Counted from the first letter of the stretch, positions 20,201 through 26,694 are shown. The stretch: DNA of 64,000 bases from CAKOTZ01 sp964489885 (GCA_964489885.1 CAZAZX010000002.1:61291-125290); one strand, 5' to 3'. Made by a program: numbers and translations. The notes: a model not told the origin generated them from the sequence alone.

Positions 20201-21911
20201 CTTAAATGCTTATGAAAGAACTCTTCCTGGAGCTACATATGAAGTATTAGTACATGAGGAAGATGCTGGAACAGAAGATGTAAAATTTGTTGAAACATCA
20301 GATGCAAATGGAATAATAGATATACCAGATTTAGTATTCCATGGATTTGGATATATTACTGTTAAAATTAAAGAGCTTAAAGCACCTTATGGGTATGTAA
20401 TAGATGATACAGAAAGAATTACAAGATTGTATAGAGATCCTGAAACAGGTAACTTACAAGAAATAAGTTCAAATGTTAACTATACATTAACTAATACTAC
20501 TGATAAGGATTATGTAAAAGGTGAACCTGTTAAAGCAATATTAAAACCTGTTGATAGACAGGAAGCTGGAATGTATACAATTCAAGTTAATAAATTTGCA
20601 AATAAAACTAAAGAATTAATTACAGATAGTAGTGCAAGGTTTAGATTTGAATTTATAAAAGAGGCAACAGAGTCAGACCCAGGATACCAATCAATAATAG
20701 GAACTTATGATACAAAAGATGGTAAGTTTTTACAATCCGGCTTGAAATTACCTGATGAAAGTGGAGATTATATACTTAAAGTAACAGAAACAAATGCGCC
20801 AGCTGGATATGCTGTATTAAATTCACCAATTATTATAAAATTAAAAGTTGGCGAAGACAGTGAACATAATAAAATAATTGAAAAAGCAGAAACAGATAAT
20901 AAAAATGTAAATTTAATAGCAAGAAACCAATATATATTATTACAAGTATTTGATTATGCGGTAGACGAATTACAAGATGATGAATATTCACTAGATATTA
21001 CAAAAGTTGATGCTGAAACAAATCAACCAATAGCAAATATGGCTTTATTTAAGGTTTGGTTACCAGATAAATTGAATACAGCAGTTTATACTGAAACATC
21101 ACAAACTGTATTAGGACCAGGTAAATTAGATTACTGCTTCGTTGAACAAGATAAAGATTACTCTGTAAGATTAACACATATGAACCAACCAGCAGGACCA
21201 GGAAAAGTACAATACATATTTAGAGAGGTTGTGGCACCAGAAGGATACGATTTAATAAAGAAGGACTTAATATTAACAATTGATTTTGAATATGATGAAA
21301 ATGGTAAATTAAGGTTTGAAAGTGCAACATCAAGTGATCCTAATTATTTAAGAATTAATACACCAACACCAAGTCCAATTGACAAGAGCTTTAGTGTAGA
21401 TATTTTAAATTATCTATCTAAAGAAGATGACTTATACTTGAAATCAAAAGAATATGTAATTGGAGATAAGCCAGATGGCTGGACAAGATCTATAACAGAA
21501 ACAGAATATAAAGATGGAGACAGAATTATTTCAAAAGTAGAACCAAGAACAACACTTGCAGATTTCTTAAGTAACTTAGATACAAATGGCACTCCAACTG
21601 TAACAAAATCAGATGGAACAGCAGTAGGTTTAGGAGATTATGTTGGAACAAATATGAAATTAACAGTAACAAAGGGAGATAAGAAAATTGAATTAACTAT
21701 ATCAGTAAGAGGAGATGTATCTGAAGATGGTGAGGTAACACTTCAAGATTATTCAGATTTAAAACATTTTATGGCTAAGAAGATTAAATTTACTGAAGCT
21801 GAAATAATAGCCGTAGACTCAAACGAAGATGGAAAAATAACACTTCAAGATTATTCAGAAGAGAAACATCTGTTAGTAGAACAAGCCAGAATAAAGAAAA
21901 AAAATAAGTAA
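8208..21911 (+). CDS. Giant 4567-aa adhesin: vWFA, Cna_B-like repeats, dockerin
   Basis: An N-terminal membrane or signal segment (residues about 8-30) precedes a von Willebrand A domain (about 75-240) with the MIDAS motif DTSYS, then some 4100 residues of serial SpaA/Cna_B-like domains. These are recognisable by repeated E..APxGY motifs and LTxTDxNGxxxF-type strands and are more divergent than in the upstream adhesin. The last 70 residues are a type I dockerin: two DxNxDGxxxxxD calcium loops (DVSEDGEVTLQD and DSNEDGKITLQD) after a small beta module. It has no LPxTG, so it probably attaches by dockerin-cohesin binding to the cohesin-like proteins encoded on either side. Not one of its 4567 codons is CGG. 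The start has AAAAGGAG upstream. Confidence 0.85.
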   Translation: MKSKKILKIVLILSIAIIAAVALVSKVFSDSSRYYVLDVEHATADSEGNTKKDDNLRITEKIKDDGKGNFDTETLNYEVTVSNKNGENSITQIAMVVDTSYSMQTNDSESKAKSEAKTLAQGIFDNLSKSANLQMSVFSNNGQKCALTNNVTLITNAINGLTTGESEDCNNGLQLAYDSLSGAAPAGKTLNKMIIYFTDSTDNVSQKMKDIVKADPSLKLISVLVDLTSSSYLDLDTAKPVEGEVYVLPASVNESDILPKDVIIYDPNKIYDEVNLAANSVKVENFFDQGIIENFDISSSDFSATEGTTVTPKEENGKIIGYDWNVGNLKLQESKTLTFSIKLKSDSELNKMPINSKYIFEDIYTNEKQSITYKKYNTDIEVTMDGLDKREGTEATVVKICEGYKLKIKAVSDANSDLSVEGVKVNITGVDTNGKEICNVEKTTDSNGYVLITPDDSSALRRDGKIKYTITPMDTNNLVGYTSSDSMSFEIDNNKASKKLIFDDLYSGIKNAIIESTRTVEVEIPIKSLTLDLEIHSQELNNSNINIPQCKFELIQPKLNSKYEMSVLYGTTDDNGVLHFNPTVMTKDGTYNYILRQVSAPNGYEVTDLAMIKIEFKNGRIVTPSSNSDSLKVLYNDAVSAVLDASSKTSNTDLVKVFVGDESLKKDPFKIQINVADADDNTIKLDGVTYNITVTDSQGFPITQPAVTDENGQINIEGYGTGYLTLEIEEKSTKVGYEETKDKKEIILQHVNGKVTILSCTPTSIYNTNAYKTGYVLDGGNQIGVKVNLTSKKKTEQNIIKLKIVDSDQTYLPAGEEIVYELFDENNVSCGMKGTDSNGELKFTIGNREPRTYKYTLVPETMTAPAEYDTSKIETPINLDVTFDNNGIITNATKTSTTYSSVISQNFEIVNSNKLIENTYELTIGYYVREDATIKFTVLLRDEKNMTTPLDNAKYNIDIEYETTKGGETVTRTKKLVNRATNSFGKLSTIIPKSGNITVKVKEVTAKPGYALDYTEQEFNISCLSNGKIVINNQTPTSPKGAVVDSNQKEVIYYDYNRGRNSSDTYINLTLTKQDTQKAYVDGLMLEVESEKLLDGSGAKLDSIIATGSQTAGGKEVTGSIVYDYDDYMKKIPDSFTIKIPEEIKINEEGVYEFKVNELTTNDGGNTYVKKKNTEVKFRLIFRNKDGDVKLTNVETIYGNRLVIDKNFSSASDSNEGIQKQNELGVFLSNIQIDLYTNYDDVGNLSLDLKKFTKIKNSATGKEDIKLDGAEYDLKILNPDNSIVRKKIKIDNGDNSDSIELTGLNVYKGSIIQLTEIKAPTGYALNEATESFEVKSVDVFDSDPSKCETFEMEHIDNSYNPSRATLKQLAAGVNAAGNIKENYEIDLYDNLLQTFNMQIQTVDAEKNNVNGFTFDVSTDQGVEEKDVPVFENRTIGASPANTVVKYTIKSNKTAQYYKKIKDDIILNVVFDANGNVDVSSTKDPTNQSDSNYNKTWRIKNLTQTIEGNLELEITVEHQPPLDVRVLEKDKITDEVIKDASYKITPSNELDGTGSAKNDLQNYIAKMLVGYKIEDGTVDYTLTQTDIDARHEKIDDTKFEIEYKDGEINKASLVGTTPTDKKAPKIEIKTDTNNNSKYVEIDVYAEPKVLFKVTNLGYFDNLQLQGAKFKITEQQKQESSEGTTDANGFTNMLNSTYGEDNSKIFKVEQITASKANTGYATVEDFYIKVDFDSNREITKVVVSDETGTEITPNRFLKVGFIDNPDADDPNTPAYEFQPDDVTIEVKNYPEFKINIFDYDRRDETTPIEGTKYKVTSKYEYNNKDVDFMKTDGVVTDSTGLGVAHLDRTKFDTIVTYTIIENTPGNGYQTIGTEKDSNNPPANNVGYPTIKSSINVVVEFDSDGYVKNAYLEDKDNVEVTNIAKVSTISGDTGKFQINLQLLNNPLLKINITSVDRLNTSTKIPHNAYTVEGYTDKEVSGTKYSTKYTNASSLNKVNTNGKSDSLYTDINGQVTAYMDRTLENQEMKYVITHIKKAVGYEWLKTNPVELKVLYDAKGKIDGTPSVSVGDKDVVVESFDKDNFEINLTIYNDEIQEFGIHLTTQDTYDSDKKINQMKVEAFLTDGSTSYVSDGYHQFVGNDALLTGADRDNDGTPDLAYGEDYKTMGEYIVEGVPGNEGTTGGYNRILRLVVKNDSSPKGYYLDSADGSKTGKNVGHYRGSEYFGDSRYQTVKYQWLISVSFSDEGKITGANIISGLNQYIGWLTDDRYLEVSHTNYTLNVKMKFFPMLELNVDAIDNYVKGANGNNLKIGGGSYTISTQRHSIGGSYLDEFVTAGYIGYPESCSFASDAWVAQYTDTDGTVVRGHWKNDKWIPEHSGKNGIITGHWSSEYWSGDKWNSTAHLSPGSIAVSGHRYEDNNTLCVPIENNYTRLFYVYEDKEPTNYQKYDDRYSIYYDQKMVAIISIVFDEYGEIDYDHSITRYLTDNSGNYTGATIPIYFDESGTGYLSSNNLKEYNYTYTQHPAKTTTTVSIGYALTTKIHVTAVDNISGKPLSNIKMYPFVNNTYKTNTSYEYGTTGDRNTNGSGNVYQVYWGAADPNTQDRYIWGSSRLGSDYNGYFLPDDMTKADIGGKGTAFDYYSKLDVTYDQDGRISAVTSAAKDLWGDDTTSDIKWNSQTGEIWVNILYCRQFITQLEKFDFYDPTINLSAVFNVISNKGVKTTMSPNINSPAIKALGKVYKNETVKYTLSETEEPEGYYPIENSLDYLVSFDENGNITTNSISIPEGDSKNYLETIRTSATTENNNKTNSPDLALKVKNKAAFELNLRLIDKFYKDDGIGDVKINVTNSKGDQAIGNPQTTGKQGYVDVLASPVYPDETVIYYIEQISKANGYYQMDGRIELEVTFNKEGKINGYQIVKDASTVKGGFNAFWKTNPSDGKIYKDAAAVNLINGGRNIGLELTNMPEDVKMGLYKFDEITNKPMDSVKFKVTKTNMNSGEKTEIKFDDNLITDKNGNILFTIDKFEERSNVQTYKYTIEEIETPKSYRTMENIEFIVIYNTDGSIQYSSAILSNGGIQNTKASINVSKVNTKLGFNGEKVHMILNVPNDNAFDLIIKDEDANYAGFGITGTKYDVSIDGIAYTPSETNSNGETYLSKITDTGKLTINISEKEAGDGYATNLTNKATVVLNKGQEVYSLDLDDTQEGKVDNKNATITKEVILNDTKTTITKAIIKIDEEHGKVYVTFKNESKLEITVFKKDFQTLEPLKGAQFEITAQQVNSISGDNIGEPITITTTGVDDTTDANGNLHFDLGIAPQSQKWVYTFKEITAPEGYNNLIPETKIVATFDQYGRVTLDKSTSLRMDSSIIHTDSKVNHNSKNCRSIVATIYNGEVPPGYKVKVYKKDAQTGKTVNGAGIQMKITDQNGIMIPITPKTQASGKNGQVIETSNIGLDGQIHTDKEVKEGGIILADSGVAYIDNIDYEGTVNIQVSEAKAPLGYIIGGNKTSGNVQIEAKYTLDPANFDANVDLKLINNDGLDVSIDSVKREIIINLYDDPQVAFHITDLDYNTGGPVKDVYYVVTSVKTTAASIVPTDLKVTSPTTDENGKVDFNAGVPYAGQTLIYTLHQNTPAEYQPLVNDIELQVQFDANGNVISCMLLNNNDMATVVNPIELSLKDPNLILGKVIYLTVKNRRTIPDYKVQVEKHIIDYGVEKTDFSRILPGATYKVIVHQEDGGKEYTKFTSTTDDYGLIDVPSQYFTATGNITVTIQEIIAPDGYELNGTPQVLKFYRDPVTGNMTEISTTENFSYKFINTDSPLYSTGQPVKVVLQPFDKQDGDKFTLKLNKYSTLTGKNIENNHAKFTAAIIQEDEATGDLKYEYNFEQELETDDMGNLMQENLQLPTEPGEYKLVLTETEAPSGYVIEKDPIEFKITIDKDPEGFPIITKAIALGKDKEGKIIELKGPTDENPFAIESRYQFLSVSIGNTPIPGYKVMIEKHTLDTDIDLNAYERTLPGATYEVLVHEEDAGTEDVKFVETSDANGIIDIPDLVFHGFGYITVKIKELKAPYGYVIDDTERITRLYRDPETGNLQEISSNVNYTLTNTTDKDYVKGEPVKAILKPVDRQEAGMYTIQVNKFANKTKELITDSSARFRFEFIKEATESDPGYQSIIGTYDTKDGKFLQSGLKLPDESGDYILKVTETNAPAGYAVLNSPIIIKLKVGEDSEHNKIIEKAETDNKNVNLIARNQYILLQVFDYAVDELQDDEYSLDITKVDAETNQPIANMALFKVWLPDKLNTAVYTETSQTVLGPGKLDYCFVEQDKDYSVRLTHMNQPAGPGKVQYIFREVVAPEGYDLIKKDLILTIDFEYDENGKLRFESATSSDPNYLRINTPTPSPIDKSFSVDILNYLSKEDDLYLKSKEYVIGDKPDGWTRSITETEYKDGDRIISKVEPRTTLADFLSNLDTNGTPTVTKSDGTAVGLGDYVGTNMKLTVTKGDKKIELTISVRGDVSEDGEVTLQDYSDLKHFMAKKIKFTEAEIIAVDSNEDGKITLQDYSEEKHLLVEQARIKKKNK

Positions 21912-21940
21912 AAATAAAAAACAGCATAATCTAAGAGTGA

Positions 21941-21982
21941 ATTTTCTGCAAAATGATTTATAAAGATTTGCTTGCAGAAAAT
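21941..21982 (+). terminator. Hairpin after the giant adhesin, possible terminator
   Basis: The 11-bp stem ATTTTCTGCAA/TTGCAGAAAAT lies 30 bases after the stop codon. There is no clean T-run, so termination is uncertain. Confidence 0.4.
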
Positions 21983-22000
21983 TTACCCTAATTAAATTTA

Positions 22001-22050
22001 GTGAAAGGGGAATACAATATAATTTTTATATTGTATAAAATAAAAAAATG
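22001..22050 (+). promoter_or_regulatory. Shine-Dalgarno separated from ATG by an 11-bp hairpin
   Basis: GTGAAAGGGG at 22001-22010 is 37 bases from the ATG. The gap is filled by a perfect 11-bp stem (22012-22022 with 22026-22036, 3-base loop). Folding it leaves about 12 bases of effective spacing. The stem therefore either makes initiation possible or switches it. Confidence 0.5.
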
Positions 22051-23019
22051 AAAGAAGTATATTTAAAACCAATAGTATCATTAATCTTAATATTATGTAT
22101 AATACTTGCAAGTATTAATGTATATGCATATTCTATTTCTGTTAAATTATCATCTGATTCAAAAAAATTAGAACCCGGGAAAGTTTACACTATAACAGCA
22201 GAAATAACTAATATTGATGCTGGAGATGGAATAGATACTATGATGGGAAAAATAAATTATGATACAGAGATATTTGAAAGAGCTGTAGAAGATTTTGATA
22301 TTACAAATGGATGGAATCCAACATTTGATGAAGAATCTAACATATTTGTTTTAGATAGAGGTCGTAAAGTAAGTAAGCCTTCAAAGTTTTTAACAATTAA
22401 GTTAAAGGCAAGAGATAATATTGAAAAAGATTCAACAGTTATTAGCCTAGAAGATTTAGAAGCTTCAGGTGGAAGTGTGAAAAAAGGTGGAACTGGAGAT
22501 ATAGAAATAAATGGAACAAATTTATCAATGGTTAAACCAGCAGAAGAGCCAGAACCAACACCAGAACCAACACCAGAACCAACACCAGAACCAACACCAG
22601 AGCCAACACCAGAACCAACACCAGAGCCAACACCAGAACCAACACCAGAGCCAACACCAGAGCCAACAACAGAACCAACACCAGAGCCAACACCAGAACC
22701 AACACCAGAACCAACACCAGAGCCAACACCAGAGCCAACACCAGAACCAACACCAGAACCAACACCAGAGCCAACAACAGAACCAACACCAGAGCCAACA
22801 ACAGAACCAACACCAGAGCCAACACCAGAACCAACAACAGAACCAACTAAAAAAGAGACAAAGGAAGAGACGAAACAAGAAGTTAAAGAAGAAAAAAAGG
22901 ACACAGCACAAGGAGTTTTACCTTATGCTGGTGAAAATGAAAATATTTATTTATTATTTGCAATGACATTTTTTGCAATTAGTGGTATAATAAGCTACAT
23001 AAGATTTAGAAATTTGTAA
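22048..23019 (+). CDS. Cohesin-like wall protein with PT-rich stalk and LPYAG anchor
   Basis: A 323-aa protein: signal peptide (residues 1-27), a cohesin-like domain at 28-165 (LEPGKVYTITAEI, GDGIDTMMGKINYD, GGTGDIEIN), then about 100 residues of repeating Pro-Glu-Pro-Thr/Thr-Glu-Pro-Thr units, a short charged stretch, LPYAG, a membrane helix and RFRNL. The Pro-Thr segment is a wall-spanning stalk, as in other Gram-positive surface proteins. It would present one cohesin-like domain on the cell surface, and the partner is plausibly the dockerin of the preceding giant adhesin. It forms a probable operon with the next gene, 19 bases downstream. That the domain is a true cohesin is inferred from its fold pattern. 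Confidence 0.8.
   Translation: MKEVYLKPIVSLILILCIILASINVYAYSISVKLSSDSKKLEPGKVYTITAEITNIDAGDGIDTMMGKINYDTEIFERAVEDFDITNGWNPTFDEESNIFVLDRGRKVSKPSKFLTIKLKARDNIEKDSTVISLEDLEASGGSVKKGGTGDIEINGTNLSMVKPAEEPEPTPEPTPEPTPEPTPEPTPEPTPEPTPEPTPEPTPEPTTEPTPEPTPEPTPEPTPEPTPEPTPEPTPEPTPEPTTEPTPEPTTEPTPEPTPEPTTEPTKKETKEETKQEVKEEKKDTAQGVLPYAGENENIYLLFAMTFFAISGIISYIRFRNL
22546..22845 (+). repeat. 12-bp tandem repeat encoding Pro-Thr-Glu-Pro stalk
   Basis: The unit CCAGAACCAACA recurs some 25 times with G/A and C/A variants, all in phase with the CDS. The strand-shadow ORFs here are by-products. Unit number is expected to vary by slippage. Confidence 0.9.
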
Positions 23020-23038
23020 AATGTAAAGGAGATTAACA

Positions 23039-23866
23039 ATGAAAACACAAAAGCTAAAAAGTATTATTTCAATAATAATATTTTGTATTATTATTCTATT
23101 AACTTCAAAAGTAAATGCCTACAATGTTTCAATGAATTTATCAACAAATTCTACAATGCTAGAACCAAATAGAACTTATACCATTAATGCATCAATAGTA
23201 AACAATAATACAGGTGATGGAATAGACACAATTATGGCTACACTAGAATATGATGAAAACATTTTCGATAAATCTGCAACAGTTGTAAATGCAACAAACG
23301 GTTGGAGCCCACTATATGATGATGAAACAGGAAGTATTATTTTACAAAAAATGAAAAAATCAAATTCAAATGACATATTCCTAACTTTTATTTTAAAGAC
23401 AAAGAATAATTTAAGTGCAAATGAAACTTTGGTAAAATTAAAGGATGTAACAATGTCTGGTGGAAGTGTTGCAGATGGTGGAACAGCAGATATTTATATT
23501 CCAGAAGTAAATTTGAAATTTTCAACAAATGTAAATGAAACATCAAATACTGGTGAAACAGTAACTAGTGAAGATAATGGTGCTGTAAAACAAGGTAGTA
23601 GCAATAATGGAGCAAGTAATAATAATAATAATAATAGCAATAACGTTTCTCCAACAGTTAACAATAAAGAAGAAACTTCAGATTCATCAGATGAGGCACA
23701 ACAAGAACAAACTATGCCAGCAGATACAAATAATAAGGCAACTGCTGAAAAAACAAAAGGAAATGTTGGAGTATTTATAGCTATATTGATTGCTGTTGTA
23801 ATATTACTTACCGTGTCTGTTATAGTATTCTTTAAAAAGATTAAAAATAAAAAATTAATAAAATAA
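23039..23866 (+). CDS. Membrane-anchored cohesin-like surface protein
   Basis: A 275-aa protein with the same architecture as its upstream neighbour but a different anchor. After a signal peptide (1-27) comes a cohesin-like domain at 28-165 (LEPNRTYTINASI, GDGIDTIMATLEYD, GGTADIYIPE). An Asn/Ser/Thr-rich low-complexity linker with a short poly-Asn tract follows, then one transmembrane helix (about 242-265) and a Lys-rich cytoplasmic tail. No LPxTG-like motif is present, so it stays in the membrane. It is a second candidate receptor for dockerin-bearing proteins. The start follows AAAGGAGAT. Confidence 0.75.
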   Translation: MKTQKLKSIISIIIFCIIILLTSKVNAYNVSMNLSTNSTMLEPNRTYTINASIVNNNTGDGIDTIMATLEYDENIFDKSATVVNATNGWSPLYDDETGSIILQKMKKSNSNDIFLTFILKTKNNLSANETLVKLKDVTMSGGSVADGGTADIYIPEVNLKFSTNVNETSNTGETVTSEDNGAVKQGSSNNGASNNNNNNSNNVSPTVNNKEETSDSSDEAQQEQTMPADTNNKATAEKTKGNVGVFIAILIAVVILLTVSVIVFFKKIKNKKLIK

Positions 23867-23875
23867 ATAATAACT

Positions 23876-23907
23876 AGTGGATGTTTAAGGCATCCACTTA
23901 TTTTTTT
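23876..23907 (+). terminator. Intrinsic terminator ending the adhesin island
   Basis: Stem AGTGGATG/CATCCACT with a 7-base loop, then a T-run. Confidence 0.8.
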
Positions 23908-24008
23908 GCTTATTGTGAAACAACAAGTTATTGCCATATATGTTGTATTATTTAGTAAAATGTGTTATATTTAAAAGAGCTATTTTAAAAGAAAGGATAA
24001 TATTTTAA

Positions 24009-24458
24009 ATGAAAATTGCAATAGGTTCAGACCATAGAGGTATTGAATTAAAAAGTAAAATAATAGATTTTTTAAATAACAAAGGATTTGAGTGTATAAA
24101 TTGTGGTACTGATTCAGAGGAAAGTATTGATTATCCTATAATTGCAGAAAAAGTTGCAAAATTAGTGCAAAATCATAAATGTGATAAGGGAATATTAATT
24201 TGTGGCACTGGAATTGGAATGTCAATAACTGCTAATAAATTTAAAGAAATAAGATGTGCTGTTTGTTATAATTTAGATACCGCAAAATTTGCTAAATTAC
24301 ATAATAATGCTAATATTATTGCTTTAGGTGCAAGCCAATTGAATATTAGTGATGCAATTGATATGGTTGATATTTGGATAAATACTCAATTTGAAGGGGA
24401 AAGACATGAAAAACGTATTAATATGATTTCTGAAATAGAAAAAGAAAATATGAAATAG
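24009..24458 (+). CDS. rpiB: Ribose 5-phosphate isomerase B
   Basis: A 149-aa RpiB/LacAB-family enzyme interconverting ribose-5-phosphate and ribulose-5-phosphate in the non-oxidative pentose phosphate pathway. Visible motifs are the N-terminal GSDHRG phosphate-binding loop, the catalytic Cys in GILICGTGIGMSI, and the ANIIALG strand near the C-terminus. Full family length. It ends 11 bases before the next gene and probably shares its transcript. A sugar-phosphate isomerase of related families (LacA/B) cannot be excluded, but RpiB is the usual assignment. Confidence 0.9.
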   Translation: MKIAIGSDHRGIELKSKIIDFLNNKGFECINCGTDSEESIDYPIIAEKVAKLVQNHKCDKGILICGTGIGMSITANKFKEIRCAVCYNLDTAKFAKLHNNANIIALGASQLNISDAIDMVDIWINTQFEGERHEKRINMISEIEKENMK

Positions 24459-24469
24459 AGGTAATTATA

Positions 24470-25592
24470 ATGTGGGGAGATATCGCAATAGCATTTATGC
24501 TAGCTTTTATTACAACCTTTGTTTTAACACCATATACAATAAGATTAGCATCAAAAGTAGGTGCAATTGATTTTCCAAAAGATGAACGTAGAATTAATAA
24601 AAAACCGATGCCAAGACTAGGTGGAATTGCTGTAATTGCAGGATTTTTTATTTCTATAACATACTTACTTATAATAATGAGTATAGAAGGTACGATAAAC
24701 TTATTTGCTGAAGACAATTACTATATCAAATTAACTGGCTTTGCATTAGGAGCATTAGTTTTAGGCATTGTGTGCTTTATAGATGATGCAAAAGGTGTAC
24801 CGCCTCTTGTTAAACTAACAGCTCAATTAATCGCAGCAGTAATAGCAATGGCTTGTGGAGTAAGGATAGACTATATAGGCATTGATTTTATTAACAATTT
24901 ACCATGGAAAGAAACTTTTTATACAATATTAACATTAGGATGGATAGTTGGAATCACTAATGCAATTAATTTAATAGATGGTTTAGATGGACTTGCTACT
25001 GGAATTACTCTAATTGCTTCAATTTCGCTTTTAGTTATTTTTTCATTGAATTATTCACCTTTAATGTCAATTATATTAATAACTGCATTAGCTGGTGCAC
25101 TAGTGGGATTTTTACCTTTTAATTTTAACCCTGCAAAAACATTTATTGGAGATGTTGGGTCTAACTTTTTAGGATATTCACTTGCCGTAATTTCAATTTT
25201 ACGGTGTTGCTAAAACATATACTGCTATTGTTATTGTTGCACCATTAATAGTTCTTGCACTACCTGTTGTAGATACACTTTTTGCAATAGTTAGAAGATT
25301 AGTAACAGGTAAATCAATAAAAGCAATAGTAATGCCAGATAAAGGACATTTACATCATAAAATGCTAAAAAAAGGATATACGCAAAAACAAGCTGTTTTA
25401 ATTTTATATGGAATAAGTGCAACATTTGGGATGTTTGCTATAATCTTATTAGATAGTGGACTTTGGAAAGCACTTTCGTTTGCATTAATGATAGTTGCAG
25501 CTATATTTATTGGATATAACAGTATAATTAAAGCAAAGGAAGAGGATAAGGAATTAGAAGAAGAGTTAGAAGAATCAAAAAATGATAAATAA
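24470..25592 (+). CDS. tagO: Undecaprenyl-phosphate GlcNAc-1-phosphate transferase, TagO/WecA type (needs +1 shift at CGG)
   Basis: A 373-aa polytopic membrane enzyme that starts wall-polymer synthesis by transferring GlcNAc-1-P from UDP-GlcNAc to undecaprenyl phosphate. Motifs: DFPKDERRINKKPMPRLGG near the N-terminus, the DDAKG and NLIDGLDGLA aspartate motifs, and GDVGSNFLG. The first frame ends RCC at 25213. Skipping one C at 25202 continues as ILGVAKTYTA and then through the missing transmembrane segments to the conserved MPDKGHLHHKML histidine motif. The family resembles MraY but the HLHH motif and length favour TagO/WecA. Without the shift the catalytic histidines are lost. Confidence 0.88.
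25202..25204 (+). other. CGG +1 frameshift site 3 (tagO)
   Basis: The context is TTA CGG TGT TGC TAA. Skipping the C reads TTA GGT GTT GCT, giving the conserved glycine in SILGVAKT. Confidence 0.88.
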
Positions 25593-25598
25593 CTTAAA

Positions 25599-25624
25599 TT
25601 TAGACAGCTTTATGGCTGTCTAAA
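25599..25624. terminator. Inverted repeat between convergent genes, possible terminator
   Basis: The 10-bp stem TTTAGACAGC/GCTGTCTAAA lies between the ends of tagO and ylbJ. The T-run is poor on both strands. Confidence 0.4.
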
Positions 25625-25643
25625 AAAATGTATATTATTTTGC

Positions 25644-26694
25644 CTATATATTCAAATTAAATATATAGGTATTTTCAAGTATTAGGAAAGTATAAATTGC
25701 GGCTAAAACTCCATGTAGTAGCTTGCCAATTATATATGGCTTTATTGAAATTTTGCTTTTTGATGTTATGCTAAGTACTTGTAATAAAACTGAAAATCCA
25801 CCAAACCCAAGTAAAAATGAGTTTAAAATTATTACATTTGATAAATTTTTACAGGGAATAGAACATATTTGTTTAACACCATTTGTTAGTTCTACAATAC
25901 CAGTAAAAAAGCCTTCTACAAATTTATCATCCATTCCTAAAGAATTGCAAATAGGATAAAAAATAATAGAAAGAACTTCAAAAATATGGCTATTATGAAG
26001 CATTGATGTTATAACTGAAAAGAGTACTACAAAACCACCTATAATTAGAGTAGTATGGATTGCAGATAGAATACTAGATGAAATAATATCTCCTAAATTT
26101 GAAATTTCAACAGTATTGCCTTCGTATGATCCGAGAAATTCTATTGTATTTTATTTTTTTTGCCTTCCAAAATCTAAAGATTATTCCAACTGTTAAACAG
26201 GCTAAAATGTGTGTAAAAAGAAGAAGAAAACCTGTTTTTGTATCACCTAATAAACTTGTACCAACAGTTCCAACTATAAAAAGTGGACCTGAGTTATTTG
26301 TAAAAGCTATTAGACGTTCGCATTCATCATCAGTACATATATGTTTTTCTTTTAAATCTGCAACTATTTTAGCACCTGTTGGATAACCACTTATTATTCC
26401 CATTAAAAGTGCAAAAGAACCTTCACCTGGAACATTAAATAGGGGGCGCATAAGTGGGTTTAAAGCTTTTCCTAAATAATATATTACATTTGTATGTGAA
26501 AGTAATTCTGTTGCAATAAAAAAAGGAAAAAGAGATGGAACTACTGAATTTGCCCATAAAATTAGCCCATTTTTACTTGCCTGTAAATTGGTATTTGAAA
26601 ATACAACTAGAAAAACTGTAAACAAACAAAAGATAGACGGAATAATAATTTTTTTAATAGATAAAATTATAAAATTTGTTATTAAATGTTTCAA
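25644..26694 (-). CDS. ylbJ: Sporulation integral membrane protein YlbJ (needs +1 shift at CGG)
   Basis: A 349-aa polytopic protein of the YlbJ/nucleoside-recognition (Gate domain) family, required for spore cortex formation in Bacillus. The first frame carries the hallmark LWANSVVPSLFPFFIATELL and GIISGYPTGAKIVADL segments; it ends RRQYC after the CGG at 26131-26133. Skipping the C continues as NRISGSYEGNTVEISN and then through the remaining membrane helices (GFVVLFSVI, FEVLSIIFYPI). I take the start as TTG 26694, after AGGTGG. A GTG nine bases upstream overlaps the Shine-Dalgarno sequence. Family length matches only the joined protein. Confidence 0.82.
26131..26133 (-). other. CGG +1 frameshift site 4 (ylbJ)
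   Basis: The context is TCT CGG ATC ATA. Skipping the C reads TCT GGA TCA TAC GAA and reconnects with the downstream YlbJ frame. Confidence 0.8.

Noticed and set aside
22546..22845. CRISPR array
   Set aside because: No spacers; the repeat is continuous coding sequence. No CRISPR or cas gene is visible anywhere in the window.
22257..22911. Long antisense and alternate-frame ORFs across the PT repeat
   Set aside because: They are low-complexity shadows of the 12-bp repeat with no ribosome site.
24470..25592. mraY
   Set aside because: The HLHH motif in MPDKGHLHHKML and the absence of neighbouring mur genes fit TagO/WecA better.
26099..26386. Plus-strand ORF over ylbJ
   Set aside because: Shadow of the YlbJ reading frame, which has clear family motifs on the minus strand.
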